This document shows positions 33,850-45,343 of a stretch of DNA of 64,000 nucleotides, piece after piece. The notes below the pieces were generated by a model. The model was not told the DNA's origin and ran no database searches. It saw only the letters and a list, made by a program, of their open reading frames with translations. Each line of letters begins with the position of its first letter. Position 1 is the stretch's first letter. The position numbers and the translations under genes were made by a program. Location: NCBI GenBank assembly GCA_018873225.1, contig JAEILZ010000006.1, forward strand, positions 1,178,001 through 1,242,000, given 5' to 3'. The DNA is from [Phialemoniopsis] sp. UDSM-2020 (lineage: Eukaryota > Ascomycota > Sordariomycetes > Thyridiales > Thyridiaceae).

Positions 33850-35132
33850 ATGAAGTCCGGTATAATGGATACGCTTAAATGCAATCAACCCCAAACGAAA
33901 GCCGATATGGCTACTCTATGTGACACTGGGCCAGCATTCTGGGGGCGGCCTGAGAAGACAGGAAGCGCATATGATTTCAGAAGTCCGAAGACCCCCTTCT
34001 CACCGTTACCCCCCTTTTGTTCACGCATTTCATGCTGACTTGTAAAAACATCACAGGCGATGTGATCACCACCCCTTCGCTGGGCATGCTCGAGGCCATC
34101 GCCAAAGCAACGCTCCACGACGATGTATACGCCGAAGACGAGACGACCACAAGCTTCGAGCAGCAGATGGCGAGGCTCTGCGGGCACGAGGCCGCCGCCT
34201 TTGTGATCAGCGGGACCATGGCCAACCAGCTCGCGCTCCGGTCGCTCCTCGCGCAGCCGCCGCACGCCATCATGGCCGACGCGCATTCTCACATCATCCA
34301 CTGGGAGGCCGGCGGCGTTGCTCACTTGAGCGGAGCCATGGTCCAGGCCATCCGGCCCCTGAATGGGCGATATCTCACAGTGAGGGATGTGCAGAAGCAT
34401 GCCGTCATCACGGACGACGTGCACAAAGCGCCCACTCGGGTCATCAGCATCGAGAACACAACCTCCGGGCTGGTGGTGCCCCTGAAAGAGCTCCGGCTGC
34501 TCAAGGCCTGGGCCTCAGAGAATGGCGTTGCGGTTCACATGGATGGCGCAAGGCTATGGGAGGCTGTGGCTGCGAGCGGAACCCCTATCAATGACTTCGC
34601 TCAGTGTGCCGACGTCTTGACCCTAGACTTTAGCAAGAACCTCGGTGCGCCCATCGGAGCCATGGTCCTTGGTCCGGCCGGACTCATCACAGCGCTGAAG
34701 CGGATCCGGAAGAGCATCGGCGGCGGGCTGAGACAAGCCGGAGTGCTTGCCGCAGCAGCTCGGCAGGCAGTCTTTGAGAACTTTGGTGACGGCCAGGTCG
34801 ACATGAGAGGGGTTCTCAGACCGAGCCATCACATCGCCGAGAGGATCGGCTGCATGTGGCTAGAGAAGGGCGGGAGACTCCTGAGACCTATTGAGACTAA
34901 CATGGTGTGGTTGGACCTCCGGCAAGCCGGGATCAGTGACCTGGAGTGGAACGCGGCCGGCCGGCGTCATGGGATCAGGCTCGACGGCAAGAGAGTAGTG
35001 CTGCATCATCAGATCTGCGAGGAGGCTGTCGTGAAAATAGGGGCCGTCATGGATGAAGTACTTCAACAGGCTTGCAGCGCGTTGGTTCCTACGATATCAG
35101 TGGAAAAGCCTCTTCAGCTAGCTAGGCTCTAG
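33850..35132 (+). CDS. Threonine-aldolase-like PLP enzyme
   Basis: A fold-type I PLP enzyme that cleaves beta-hydroxy amino acids such as threonine to glycine and aldehyde, or runs in reverse. Exons 33850-33982 and 34057-35132 give up to 402 aa. Three in-frame ATGs are possible (33850, 33865, 33907), and 33907 gives a 383-aa form closer to family length. Splicing yields AYDFRSDVITTPSLGML, the family N-terminus. Further on are HDDVYAEDETT, SGTMANQLAL, DAHSHIIHWEAGG (His stacking on PLP), IENTTSGLVVPL, HMDGARLWEA and the Schiff-base Lys in DFSKNLGAPIG. The donor GTCCGA is weak, so the first exon is less certain. It lies between an MFS exporter and a P450. Confidence 0.9.
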
Positions 35133-35404
35133 TTGCCTTAAGATAATGAGTCTTGCTGTGTATAATGATTGTTATGCTTAGCTGAGAGCGATATCGAGAT
35201 AGTTGCCGTGTGTATCTAGGACGAAATCATTAAGCATATATGCTAAAAGAGCTAATTTAACGGGATAGATAACCCTTTAAGGAGCTTTGCCTTGTGGTTG
35301 CGAACTTGTCCTGTAGAAATGTTCATCTCTGATTTTTGCTACATGAGTCAATCATGAGGTGGTAAAAAAGGGGGGCGAAGCGCCATTAGGGATTATATCG
35401 ACAA

Positions 35405-37077
35405 TCATGCAACGATTCTCACGGTCTTCCCCTTGCCTCCGCCACGCAGACTCACCCTCACCCCAACCTTGTCCTCCACCTTGGGCTCGAGAATATGAAT
35501 AGGCAACACCGCATCATTCTTCTCCGGCACCCTCAGCTTGCCCCCGTCGTCGGCACCCTCCACGTCGAGCACGGCCACCAGCGCCGCCGCCAGGCCTAGG
35601 ATCTCCGACGTCGCGAAGTGCCGGCCGGGGCACAGCGTCCTGCCGCCGCCAAACGGCCGGAACGCCGCCGGGTGGACCTGCCTCTCCTTGGCATCGATGC
35701 GCAGGAACCGCTCGTGGTCGAACCCGGCGCCCGCGAGCCCAGCGCCCGCGCCCCAGATGCCCTCGTCGGCGTGCATCGTGCCGCCCGAGATCTGCAGGAC
35801 CGACCCGGCCTGGAGGAAGTAGCGGTCGGCGAGCAGCGTGTCGTGCTTGACGAAGCGCGTCGAGTAGTTGTCGGACCCGACGCGCAGGCACTCGCGGAAG
35901 ACGGCGAGCAGGGTCCGGCAGCGCGTGCGCACGGCGTCGAGGCCCAGGACGACCTCGTCCCCGTCGGCGACTTCGTCTTCGAGCACCACCGCCGCCGAGG
36001 TGTCGATCTCGGCGCGCACGGCGGCGAGGACCTCGGCGTCGGCAAAGATGCGCAGGACGAGCCAAAAGGTCGTGATGGCCGTGTTGATGATGCCGGCGAA
36101 CAGGAACGACACCTCGGAGCGGGCCTGGGCGTCGAGGCCGAAGCCGTGCCGGATGCTCGTCTCGATGTGCTGGCGCGCGATGACGGCGGCGTCCCGGTGG
36201 TGCCCGGCCTCGATGTACTCGGCGAAAGCCTTGACGAGGGCCTCCCTGCCGCGGTAGGGCTTGCTCGCCGTCACGGCCGGGAAGATGTTGATCAAAAGGG
36301 GTCCCAGTCCGTGGTCAAAGTCCCAGAAGGCCTGCTCGAGCTCCGGGTGCGCGGCGATGGGGTTGTTGGGCCCGTACATGAACTGCGCCGTGCCGACGGT
36401 GACGAGGTGCTGCATCCAGGAGAGCAGGTCGAGCGTCTCGGCGGCGCCGTCCGGGCGGGCCCGCAGGGTGTCGCCAAAGGCGTTGACCTGGCGGGCCATC
36501 TCCTGCGCGGCATCGAGACTGAAATCGTTGAGCAGCGGTCCGGGCCCGAGCGAGTTGTAGACCATGTCGTGGATGTCGGCGAGGAAGCCGCGGGGCTCGC
36601 CGGGCTCCGGGTCCAGGTTCTGGCGGATCTTGTCGACGGTCACCGCGTCGAGGCCGATGACCCGCTTGGTGGCGTCCGGGATGAGCGGCGTGAAGGACAG
36701 GGCCTTGGAGGCCCGCTGCACGGCGCTCGCCAAGGCCGGGTCCGTGACGATGTAGATGCGCGACCCGGGCACCGGCAGAGTGAAGATCTGCTTGCTGCGA
36801 TGTACGATACTATGGGCTCCAAGTCAGTCCACAGCATCCATCACACAGACTTTGAAGTTTTGACTTACCCTAGCTCCTTGACATATTTACCGCCCTTCAA
36901 GGCCATCTTCAGAGGATGACCTATAAAAGGGATCGAGGAGCCAATGATTGGCGGCTCCCTCGCATCTCTCCTGACATATTGCAATTGATACAGGATCGCG
37001 TAAAGCAAGACGATAAGCAAAGCCGTGGTGGTGAGCCCTGAGAAGGGCCACTGTTGTGTGTCCAAGGAAACCATCAT
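35405..37077 (-). CDS. Cytochrome P450, CYP7/CYP8-like, unusual I-helix
   Basis: Exons 37077-36869 and 36809-35405 give 537 aa. An N-terminal membrane helix (TTTALLIVLLYAILYQL) is followed by PPIIGSSIPFIGHPLK. The haem loop is FGGGRTLCPGRHFA, with the Cys ligand near residue 462, and ExxR is EC LR in FRECLRVGSDNYSTR. The I-helix near 306 reads FLFAGIINTAITTFW, so the usual Asp/Glu before Thr is Asn. This pattern is known from the CYP7/CYP8 group (bile-acid 7-alpha-hydroxylase, prostacyclin synthase), whose members include isomerases as well as hydroxylases. The reaction and substrate are unknown. The preceding 272 bp to the aldolase gene is convergent spacer. Confidence 0.93.
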
Positions 37078-37848
37078 GAATTGACCAAAAGGAAGTCTAG
37101 GAAGCGAGCCAGCAAAGAATCAATCAAAACGGTCTACCATGATATTTACTTGACCGACAACATCGCAACTTGTAAAAAGGCCCCTTTCGAGAGGTCTCGA
37201 AATTTCCAAGCTGGCAAGATTTGCCAAGTCCCCCGGATTGGCTATCTCCGAACAGGCAAGGAGGGATCAAGAATAGGGAATAGGGTAACATAGAACAGAC
37301 GATCCAGGAACCGTGGACCCTTGTGCTGACCCCTCATTCGTCCAGAAGGTGCCATCCCCTGTGGTTCGTGGTCCGAGGCACCATTTGACATCTGCTCACG
37401 AGCCTGTCAGCAACAGGCAATATTCTTCGCGCGGCAAATCAGAGGCGGCGAATTCTTCGAGATTATTTTTTGAAAGGCTTAGATTCTCGATCTTGGCGGC
37501 CAGGCTCTTCCAAGATCCCCTAATCTCAAGGCGTGATAAATCCATACAATAATCAGCGATGAACATCTCTACCAGACAGCTCACAAGACGCTCTCTCCAC
37601 AAGACCTCTGTATAAGGTTATCTATTCCAGTAAATTGTATTCGTCGCTACGCTCGCTGCATCCCAATTAGAGACAAAAAGACGCCTGGATGCCCCTATGT
37701 GCAATACAATAATGAGGCTAATAAACAACCGACAATGATGCAAGTAGCGCTATTGATCCGTCTAATCTTTGTCCTCCGGTGGCATCTGAAAATACTTCCT
37801 TGAACTCTCCCCTATCTGCCCCTTGCTCCGAGTCATCACATTCCCCAT
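37078..37848. other. P450 promoter, HUL5 3' flank, repeat copy B
   Basis: This 771-bp region is AT-rich in its right half. It contains the second copy of the dispersed repeat at about 37358-37455. No gene is seen. Confidence 0.55.
37358..37455 (+). repeat. Dispersed repeat, copy B
   Basis: This copy matches 25117-25221 block by block, with a 6-nt length difference in the middle and scattered substitutions. It lies about 280 bp upstream of the second P450 start. No element ends are recognisable. Confidence 0.75.
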
Positions 37849-40800
37849 CTAGCTGAGGTCGAACCCGGCCCCAGACGTCACCGCGTACAGAAGCTTACTC
37901 CTCAGCACCTCAGCCGTCTCGTACTGCGGCAGCTTGAGCAGGTTGACGCACGTACTAGCGCTCGGCAGCCGCACCTGATCTCGCCCGCCGTCACGGATGC
38001 TGAACTTGGGCTCGAGCTGCGAAAAGCCCAAGAGCGGAGCGCGGGGCGTAGACGTGACGTACTTGAGCACGTCGCGCCGCTCCTTGTCCTGCAGCGAGTG
38101 CATGACCTGCCAGAACAGCTGGACCGTCGGGTGCTCCTCCCCGTCGTCGCCAATCACATAGAGCCCGGAGTAGACCGTGTTGCGGCGCAGGTCCTCGACG
38201 TCAATCTCGGACGAGTCGCCGCCGACGAGGCGCTGCAGCTCCGACTGGTTAAACATGGACAACCAGGCAGGGTTGATGATCTGCGTGAGGCCGCGCAAAA
38301 AGGCGCGTGTCTGCCGAGCTGCTTGCTTGACGAGGCGATGGCGCGCAACGTACGAGATATAAAGCGGGCGGTTCTCGTTGGTCACGGGCACGTTCGCGCC
38401 GTCCGGGATGAGAAAGCGCTGGACTGTCTTGACGGGCTCCCCAGGCCGAGATACCCGATCGTCGATGGTGAAATCTAGGCCCAGTTCTGCGACGTCGCCG
38501 GGGTGGTTCTTGAGCTTCAACAGGCCCTGGTAGAGCTCCTCGTCCAGATCGCGCAGGTCGTTGATGTTGGCGCGATAGCCTGATGAGTCGGTGCCAGCGG
38601 CAGACCAATTGAGCAGGAAGAAGCCGGCAAACGCGACGTCGATGAGGATCCCCTCGTACAGACACTTGCCAACAACCCGGCCGAGAAACTCAAAGCGATC
38701 CAAGAGATTCTTGATGTGCTGCTTCCATTCCTCGGACTCTTCCGAGTACCCATGAGCAAGCAGGTCTTCCGCGGCTTGGTCTAGGGCACATGGGTTGGGG
38801 TAGAGAGCGTTGTGGCTGTTGCTGACAAACAAGGTATGCTCATCACTGAAGGCTTCCCGAGTAACGCTAATCAGAAATTCCTTCGTGACACCTCCGCCGT
38901 CGATGCCCGCCTCCTCCGTGTCGAACTTGTCCACAAAGGTAATCTGGATAGGCTCTTTCAGACCTTCGCCAAGGGGGAAGAACTGCTTGAACGCGTCCAT
39001 AAATAGCTGGCCACGTTTGATTGTGGCACTGTGTTTGCCTAGAATCTGCCTCATGGCATTGTTGTTGAAGTTTGGATTCCAGCCCCCTCCATTCTGGCTT
39101 ATCATATACATGCGCCACTGATCTGGATCGATATTACCGCTTCGCCTTCTGTGCTTGTCGAGAAATACGAACTGGCGGAAGATCTGCACCCTTGTGTCGA
39201 AGGGGATCACGTAGGGCATGTTCCTGAGAACCTCGAGTTTGGGCCCGATGAGGGCGAGCGTCCTCTGCCGTTGCGCTTTACGCTGCCGCCGCCTGAAATC
39301 TTCCATGATGGCATACCTAGACCGACGCTGACCTGCTAGAGTCATAGCCTGGTGCTCAACATCCATAACGTCTTCCACGTCTTCGTTGTCCTCATCGCCG
39401 TCCTCTGCTTCTCGCATCTCGACTTGCTGTTCCTCCTCGAGGACAACAGCAGAAAGGAAGGCCTCCATGTCGAACTTGGACGTCATCAGCCAGTGCCCCG
39501 CGGGCAAGAATGGGCGTCGCGAGTCCCGCTCGTAGAGCATCCTGACCGCTGTGGTCACAAGAGTTTTGAAGTCGGAAAAGTCCATGCCGGAAATAACATT
39601 GAAGCTCTGAGGCGCCGCCTGCGACCTGCCCGATCGGTCTCGGAGGAGCTCTGCCGCATTGTATTGTAATGTGAATGCCAGATTCTTGAGGAAAATTGTC
39701 AAAGATTTCAGGTCGTCCAGAGTCATGGCACATTGCTGAACTCTAGATGGGGCAGGTTCCCCTGGTAAACCAGAACCCAGCCCCGCGCGAAAGTCCTCGT
39801 CGTCGGTTAACCTTAGTACGAAGATATATAGCTCCAAGAAGAGTAGAATGGTTCCCCACTCTCTATCCCATTCCGAGCTCTTGGACGCCGAGTAATGGTT
39901 TCTCAGCAGCAGGAAATTAAGAGCGCCTTCGGGGTTCGATACGACGCGAGCGAATGCCTCCGTATTCCTCATAGCCTTCCAGAAGAACTTGACGGAAGGA
40001 ATCCGTCCCTCCATCAATGCGACGTCAGTCAGGTACAGGCGCATGCGGATTTCTTCGGCTTGGCTAGGAAAGCATCGCAGCAGGACAAGCGTGTACCCTG
40101 CCAATAGACTAGCGGTATTGAAACTCTGCTGAGAAAGTAGAAGAGAGAGCTCATCGCGATCGACCAGAGAGAGCAGTTGTTCGGAAATAAAGGATGGTAA
40201 GGGGAGGGCCTGTTTATCACCATCGGCTGTCTGGGCGTCGTGGACAAGTGGACTGCTAGAAGAGCCAAGACTACTCCGTATATGGGTATACAGCCTTGAG
40301 AGCTGGATGTAAAGAGCCTCGAGATGTGTCTCCTTCTTAACCCTTTGCAGGGCTATAAATTGTGCGAGTAGCCAGAGCAAGTGGTCCTCCGTTAATTGGT
40401 CGACACGAGGTGAAGCATACAGTTTCATTATGGCTGAAGCAAGTGAGCCTATATCGATATGCCTTGCCAGAGAGTTCGTGTGGTAAGTCAAGCCAGGAGC
40501 GGATGTAAGGAACACCGAGGCGAATGCTTCGTAAGCTTCCAGTTGCACAGTTCCTGCTAAACTGATAGCTTTCTCTTCCTCTGGGGTTTGATGGGCGGAA
40601 GATGTGATCCATTTGGCATCGCGCACGGATTGACTTGTGTCAATACCATATGGCAACAGGGGAGGCCAGACAGCTTTCATGAGAAGCTCGACATTCCCGG
40701 CCGCGGGCGCATCTTGAAAGTACCTGGCAAGCATTTCAAAGTAGGACCGACACATGCCGACCAATAAATGTGGATTCGTATGGACGATGAAGAGTAACAA

Positions 40801-41370
40801 TTCCAGGAGCCGAGTATGGATGACAGGGGCCGATCTGAAAGGTCGAAATACATTAGTCAGGAAGGAGGATAGCAATCATGTGGAGTGACAGAGCGATGCT
40901 TACTGTCCGAGGGTGTCAACCAGGGCTCCAAGGAGCTGTCTTTGCCGTGAGAAAGAATGGCATCCTTCTTGCTTCAAGTCGGCCGCCAGGAGGTCGAGGC
41001 GCTCGATGTCTGAATGGTTGGAGGCGTCGAAGAAGGCGAAGAAGATGGGAAGAGCTTGGTCGAGTCTTAGGTGAAGTGCATGGGGTGGGCCGGAGCTGTA
41101 TAGGACGTCGAATTCGCTCCGGCGGGCATCCTTTGTGTTCTGCCGTACCCTATGGCCTCGCCAGGTCCGCTGGATTGTTTGAGCGGCCTTGAGGCGGTCG
41201 CGCTCGAGCTGGCGCTGCCGGCGCTCAGCCTGGGCATCGGCCACGGTCTTCGCAGCGCCAGCAGCAGCGGAAGGGGAGAAGGCAGTGGCCGCAAAGGGAT
41301 TTGTGTTCTTCTGGCCACTGAGGTTGACGTTCCGGGTGCGGCGGGAGTTGCCCGTGAAAGTAGGAAACAT
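37849..41370 (-). CDS. HUL5: HECT E3 ubiquitin ligase, HUL5/UBE3C-like
   Basis: A HECT-type ligase that extends ubiquitin chains on proteasome-bound and misfolded substrates. Two exons (41370-40904, 40834-37849) give 1150 aa, the right length for the UBE3C/Hul5 group. Near residue 60 an IQ motif (KAAQTIQRTWRGHRVR) marks this subfamily. The middle is helical with an acidic stretch (GDEDNEDVEDVMDVE). The C-terminal HECT domain begins around FDTRVQIFRQFVFLDKHRR and includes FVDKFDTEEAGIDGGGVTKEF, FEFLGRVVGKCLYEGILIDVAFAGFFL and the catalytic Cys in STCVNLLKLPQY about 33 residues from the end. The C-terminal FDLS ending fits. It is divergent from PAB1. Confidence 0.96.
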
Positions 41371-42964
41371 GGTAGTGGGGGTACCGTACCAAATTAGCTA
41401 GGAGAAGGTATGTCGAGGAGGGACAACAGCTCTCCGCGGAGCACAAGCAGCTTGGATCGGATGCTGATCACCGGACCAGGAAGGGGAGGAGGCGCAACTC
41501 GAGGTTGGTCGCCAACATTGAACCGGAAGACCTGATGTCGACGAGGATTCGGAGGTTTGTTGGTGTTTGACATGCGTAAAAGCTGAAGGGCGGACGCTTG
41601 CGCAATATGAGGTTGTCGTAGACATGCGACCTGGATCCAGGCATAGCTGGGGCGGCTGGCGGAATGACTGACTGACTGAGCTTCTAGAAAGTTCAGGCTT
41701 ATATTGCGTTAGTCAGGGAGGCAATTAGGCAGTGAGCCCACTAAAACGGAGTCGCTAACAGCTGTACCCAGCACCCACCGCGCGGGGGATATTCTACTTG
41801 CATGTGCTATCGTGGTCTTGCTTATCGATAACCCCACTGGCCGGAGCTGATAACACGCGATAAGGTGGGAAGGAACCTTCATGTTTTGAGGTGGAGGCAG
41901 AAGAGGCAGGTACCTCTTCAGTCCACTGTGGACCCCTTGCCCCAACAAGTACATGTCAAACAAAAGAAATAGCAGGTGGGTTCTCTTCAAGAACAGCATG
42001 TGGATGGATTCGAAAAGGTGAGCTACGGTGAGGAGAGCAATCCAAGAGACAGAAAACATGTAACCTAGTATAAGGAATTGTTTGTTCGCATTACCTCCAA
42101 TATCAGTCGAAATGTATATTCTTTGCCATTTGCCTGGTCTATCAGGAAACAACAACTAGGACCTTGTTGTAAATGATAGAATGCAAAGGAAGAGACGAAA
42201 AGCTACGTACCACCCACACCTTTTTTGACTGCCAAAAGTGGGAAATTTTCATTTCACCCTCCAGTCAACCAGCCAGTCCAGTCGCGACGCAGCAGTGGTT
42301 TTTGGTGGTGGGCAGGAAAAAAAAAAGCTAGAGCCAAGTGCCGTTTAAATAATTTTTGTCTACCCTCATTTTCCCTCTCCCCTTCCCACCGACTTCACAC
42401 GACCCTTTAACCACAAAGAATCGCAATCCCCTCAAAGGTTCAGATTTGCAGTACGGTTCCTCCGTACTCGTTCATCTGTCCAGAAAAGAGATCCTTTTCT
42501 CTTCATCACAAACTCACAAAAAAATTTGAAAATCCCAGAAAAAAACCGATACCTTTCAACATCCTCACCTCCTCCTCCACCCCCCGTCAACCCGACAATT
42601 CTTCAAGAAAAATCCATTGGGAAGACACTTATCCAGCACCTTTTCTTTCCTCCATCATCACATATTCTTTGAAGCCTTGGTCTCATCCACCTGCTTCAAG
42701 ATTATCAAAAGGCTCTTCTTTCCCCCGAAGCAGTCTTAATCACTTGAAACTTTCTCCCCCAAGGTAGCCAGACTCCTCCCCTCCCCGAATTGCCCTGCCT
42801 CACCGACCTTTGCCATTTCACTTTTGGATGTGCGACTTCATCACGGTGCATCGCGCAACTGCTCATTCGCATCCTCTCGATCCATACGCGGCCGTGCGAA
42901 ACATTGACTAATCTTGTTACTTTATGCTTGCAGGACCATTCCGTCTTTGACTCCATCCGCAACA
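41371..42964. promoter_or_regulatory. HUL5/PAB1 divergent region and long PAB1 leader
   Basis: A 1.6-kb spacer. The last 600 bp before PAB1 are CT-rich leader with A-rich islands (A10 at 42317-42326, A7 at 42518-42524, A7 at 42539-42545). A CAG acceptor with a CTAAT branch at 42907-42933 suggests a 5' UTR intron ending 31 nt before the ATG. Its donor is not clear. Confidence 0.55.
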
Positions 42965-45343
42965 ATGGCTTCTGCTACTTCCAACGGCGCTGTTGACCAG
43001 CTCGCTGCTGACCTTGGCAACGCCTCTCTCAACGGTGGCGACAAGGCCGCCCCTGCCATCAACACCAACGTCGATGCTGCCAACTTCCAGGGCGATGACG
43101 CTGACGCCTCCGGCCCTACCCCCAACTCGGCTGCCCCCAACCCCCAGGCCTCCGCCTCCCTCTATGTCGGCGAGCTCGACCCTTCCGTCACCGAGGCTAT
43201 GCTCTTCGAGCTCTTCTCTCAGATCGGCTCGGTCGCCTCCATCCGTGTCTGCCGCGATGCTGTCACTCGCCGCTCCCTCGGCTACGCCTACGTCAACTAC
43301 AACACCACTGCTGACGGCGAGAAGGCTCTCGAGGAGCTCAACTACACCCTCATCAAGGGCCGCCCCTGCCGCATCATGTGGTCCCAGCGTGACCCTAACC
43401 TGCGCAAGAGTGGTCAGGGTAACGTCTTCATCAAGAACCTCGATGTCGCCATTGACAACAAGGCTCTGCACGACACCTTTGCCGCTTTTGGTAACATCCT
43501 GAGCTGCAAGGTTGCCCAGGACGAGGCCGGCAACTCCAAGGGCTACGGTTTCGTCCACTACGAGACCGATGAGGCTGCCGCCCAAGCCATCAAGCATGTT
43601 AACGGCATGTTGCTGAACGAGAAGAAGGTCTACGTCGGCCACCACATTCCCAAGAAGGACCGCCAGTCCAAGTTTGAGGAGATGAAGGCCAACTTCACCA
43701 ACGTCTACGTCAAGAACATCAACCCCGACGCCACCGACGACGAGTTCCGTGACTTGTTTGAGAAGTACGGCGACGTTACCTCGTCCTCTCTTGCCCGCGA
43801 CCAGGAGACTGGCAAGAGCCGTGGCTTCGGCTTCGTGAACTTCACCACCCACGAGGCCGCCGCCCAGGCCGTCGACGAGCTCAACGGCAAGGACTTCCAC
43901 GGCCAGGACCTCTATGTCGGCCGTGCCCAGAAGAAGCACGAGCGCGAGGAGGAGCTGCGCAAGTCGTACGAGGCTGCTCGCCTTGAGAAGGCTAACAAGT
44001 ACCAAGGCGTCAACCTCTACATCAAGAACCTCGACGACGATGTTGATGACGACAAGCTGCGCCAGATGTTCTCCGAGTTTGGTCCCATCACCTCCGCCAA
44101 GGTCATGAGGGATTCGTTCTCCGAGGAGGACGCCGCCAAGGAGGAGCAGGAGAAGGAGGACGCCGTCAAGGAGGGCGAGGAGAAGAAGGAGGAGGACGCC
44201 GAGGCCAAGGAGTCCACCGAGGAGTCTGAGGACAAGAAGTCCGATGACAAGGAGAAGAAGGGCGACAGGAAGCTCGGCAAGAGCAAGGGCTTCGGTTTCG
44301 TCTGCTTCAGCAACCCCGACGATGCTACCAAGGCCGTCACCGAGATGAACCAGCGCATGGTCAACGGCAAGCCCCTCTACGTTGCTCTGGCCCAGCGCAA
44401 GGATGTCCGTAAGAGCCAGCTTGAGGCTAGTATCCAGGCTCGCAACCAGCTCCGCATGCAGCAGGCCGCCGCTGCCATTCCTCAGCAGTACATGCAAGCC
44501 CCTGTCTTCTACGCTGCCGGCCAGCAGCCCGGTTTTGGCATGCCTCCCGCTGGACGCGGCATGCCCTTCCCTCAGCCTGGCATGGGCATGCCCGGCGCTC
44601 AGGGTGGTCGCCCCGGTCAGTTCCCCGGCGGCTATGCCGGACAGCAGGGTGGCCGCGGTAACATGGCCGGTCAGCAGATGCCTCCCATGTACGGCATGCC
44701 TGGCCAGTTCCCCCCCGGTGTTCCCTTCCCCCAGCCCAACAACCCTCAGTACCTCGCTGCCATGCAGCAGCTGCAGCAGGCTGCCATCCCTGGCGGTCGT
44801 GGCGGCGGCCGTGGCCCCATGCAGTCGATGCCCGGCAACATGGGTGGTGCTCCGGGCGGTCCCGGTATGCAGGGCTTCCCTCCCAACGCCCGTCAGGGCC
44901 AGGGTGGTGGCCGTGGCGCTGGTGGCCGCAACCAGAACCAAGGCTTCCCTGCTGGTGCTCAGGGTGGCCGTGGCGCTGCTGAGGGTGCTGCTAGCGCTCT
45001 TACGTCTCAGCTCCAGAACGCTCCTCCTGCCCAGCAGAAGCAGCTTCTCGGCGAGGCCATTTTCCCCAAGATCTCGGCCCTCCAGCCTTCGCTGGCCGGC
45101 AAGATCACCGGTATGCTGCTCGAGATGGACAATGCCGAGCTGCTTGGCCTGTAAGTGCTCTTGAAGATCCTACTACTTAAGACATTCGCATACTGACATT
45201 ATCCCAGGATCGACAACGATGATGCATTGAAGGCCAAGGTCGACGAGGCTATGGGCGTCTACCAGGACTACGTCAAGGCCCAGGGCGGCGAGGGCGAGGC
45301 TGAGGCCCCCAAGGAGGAGGCCAAGGCCGAGGAGAAGGCTTAA
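42965..45343 (+). CDS. PAB1: Polyadenylate-binding protein Pab1
   Basis: Binds poly(A) tails and controls mRNA stability and translation. Two exons (42965-45150, 45208-45343) give 773 aa. Four RRMs are present, with RNP2/RNP1 pairs at about residues 60 ([15 protein letters not shown]), 148 ([16 protein letters not shown]), 241 ([16 protein letters not shown]) and 344 ([16 protein letters not shown]). In RRM4 the loop between RNP2 and RNP1 carries a roughly 50-residue Lys/Glu insertion (residues about 382-437). A Pro/Gly/Met/Gln-rich linker follows, then the C-terminal MLLE (PABC) domain with [10 protein letters not shown] and [15 protein letters not shown], which binds PAM2 motifs. The intron splits the MLLE domain. 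The ATG at 42965 is chosen because the upstream open frame lacks family sequence. Confidence 0.97.

Noticed and set aside
35618..36919. 433-codon plus-strand ORF opposite the second P450
   Set aside because: It is a GC-rich shadow frame of Arg/Glu/Val/Asp repeats with no motif, while the minus strand has intact P450 signatures.
42917..44941. Long antisense ORF of 674 codons opposite PAB1
   Set aside because: It is a shadow of the C-ending codons of PAB1. Composition is Leu/Val/Gly repeats with no domain, and the sense frame carries four RRMs.
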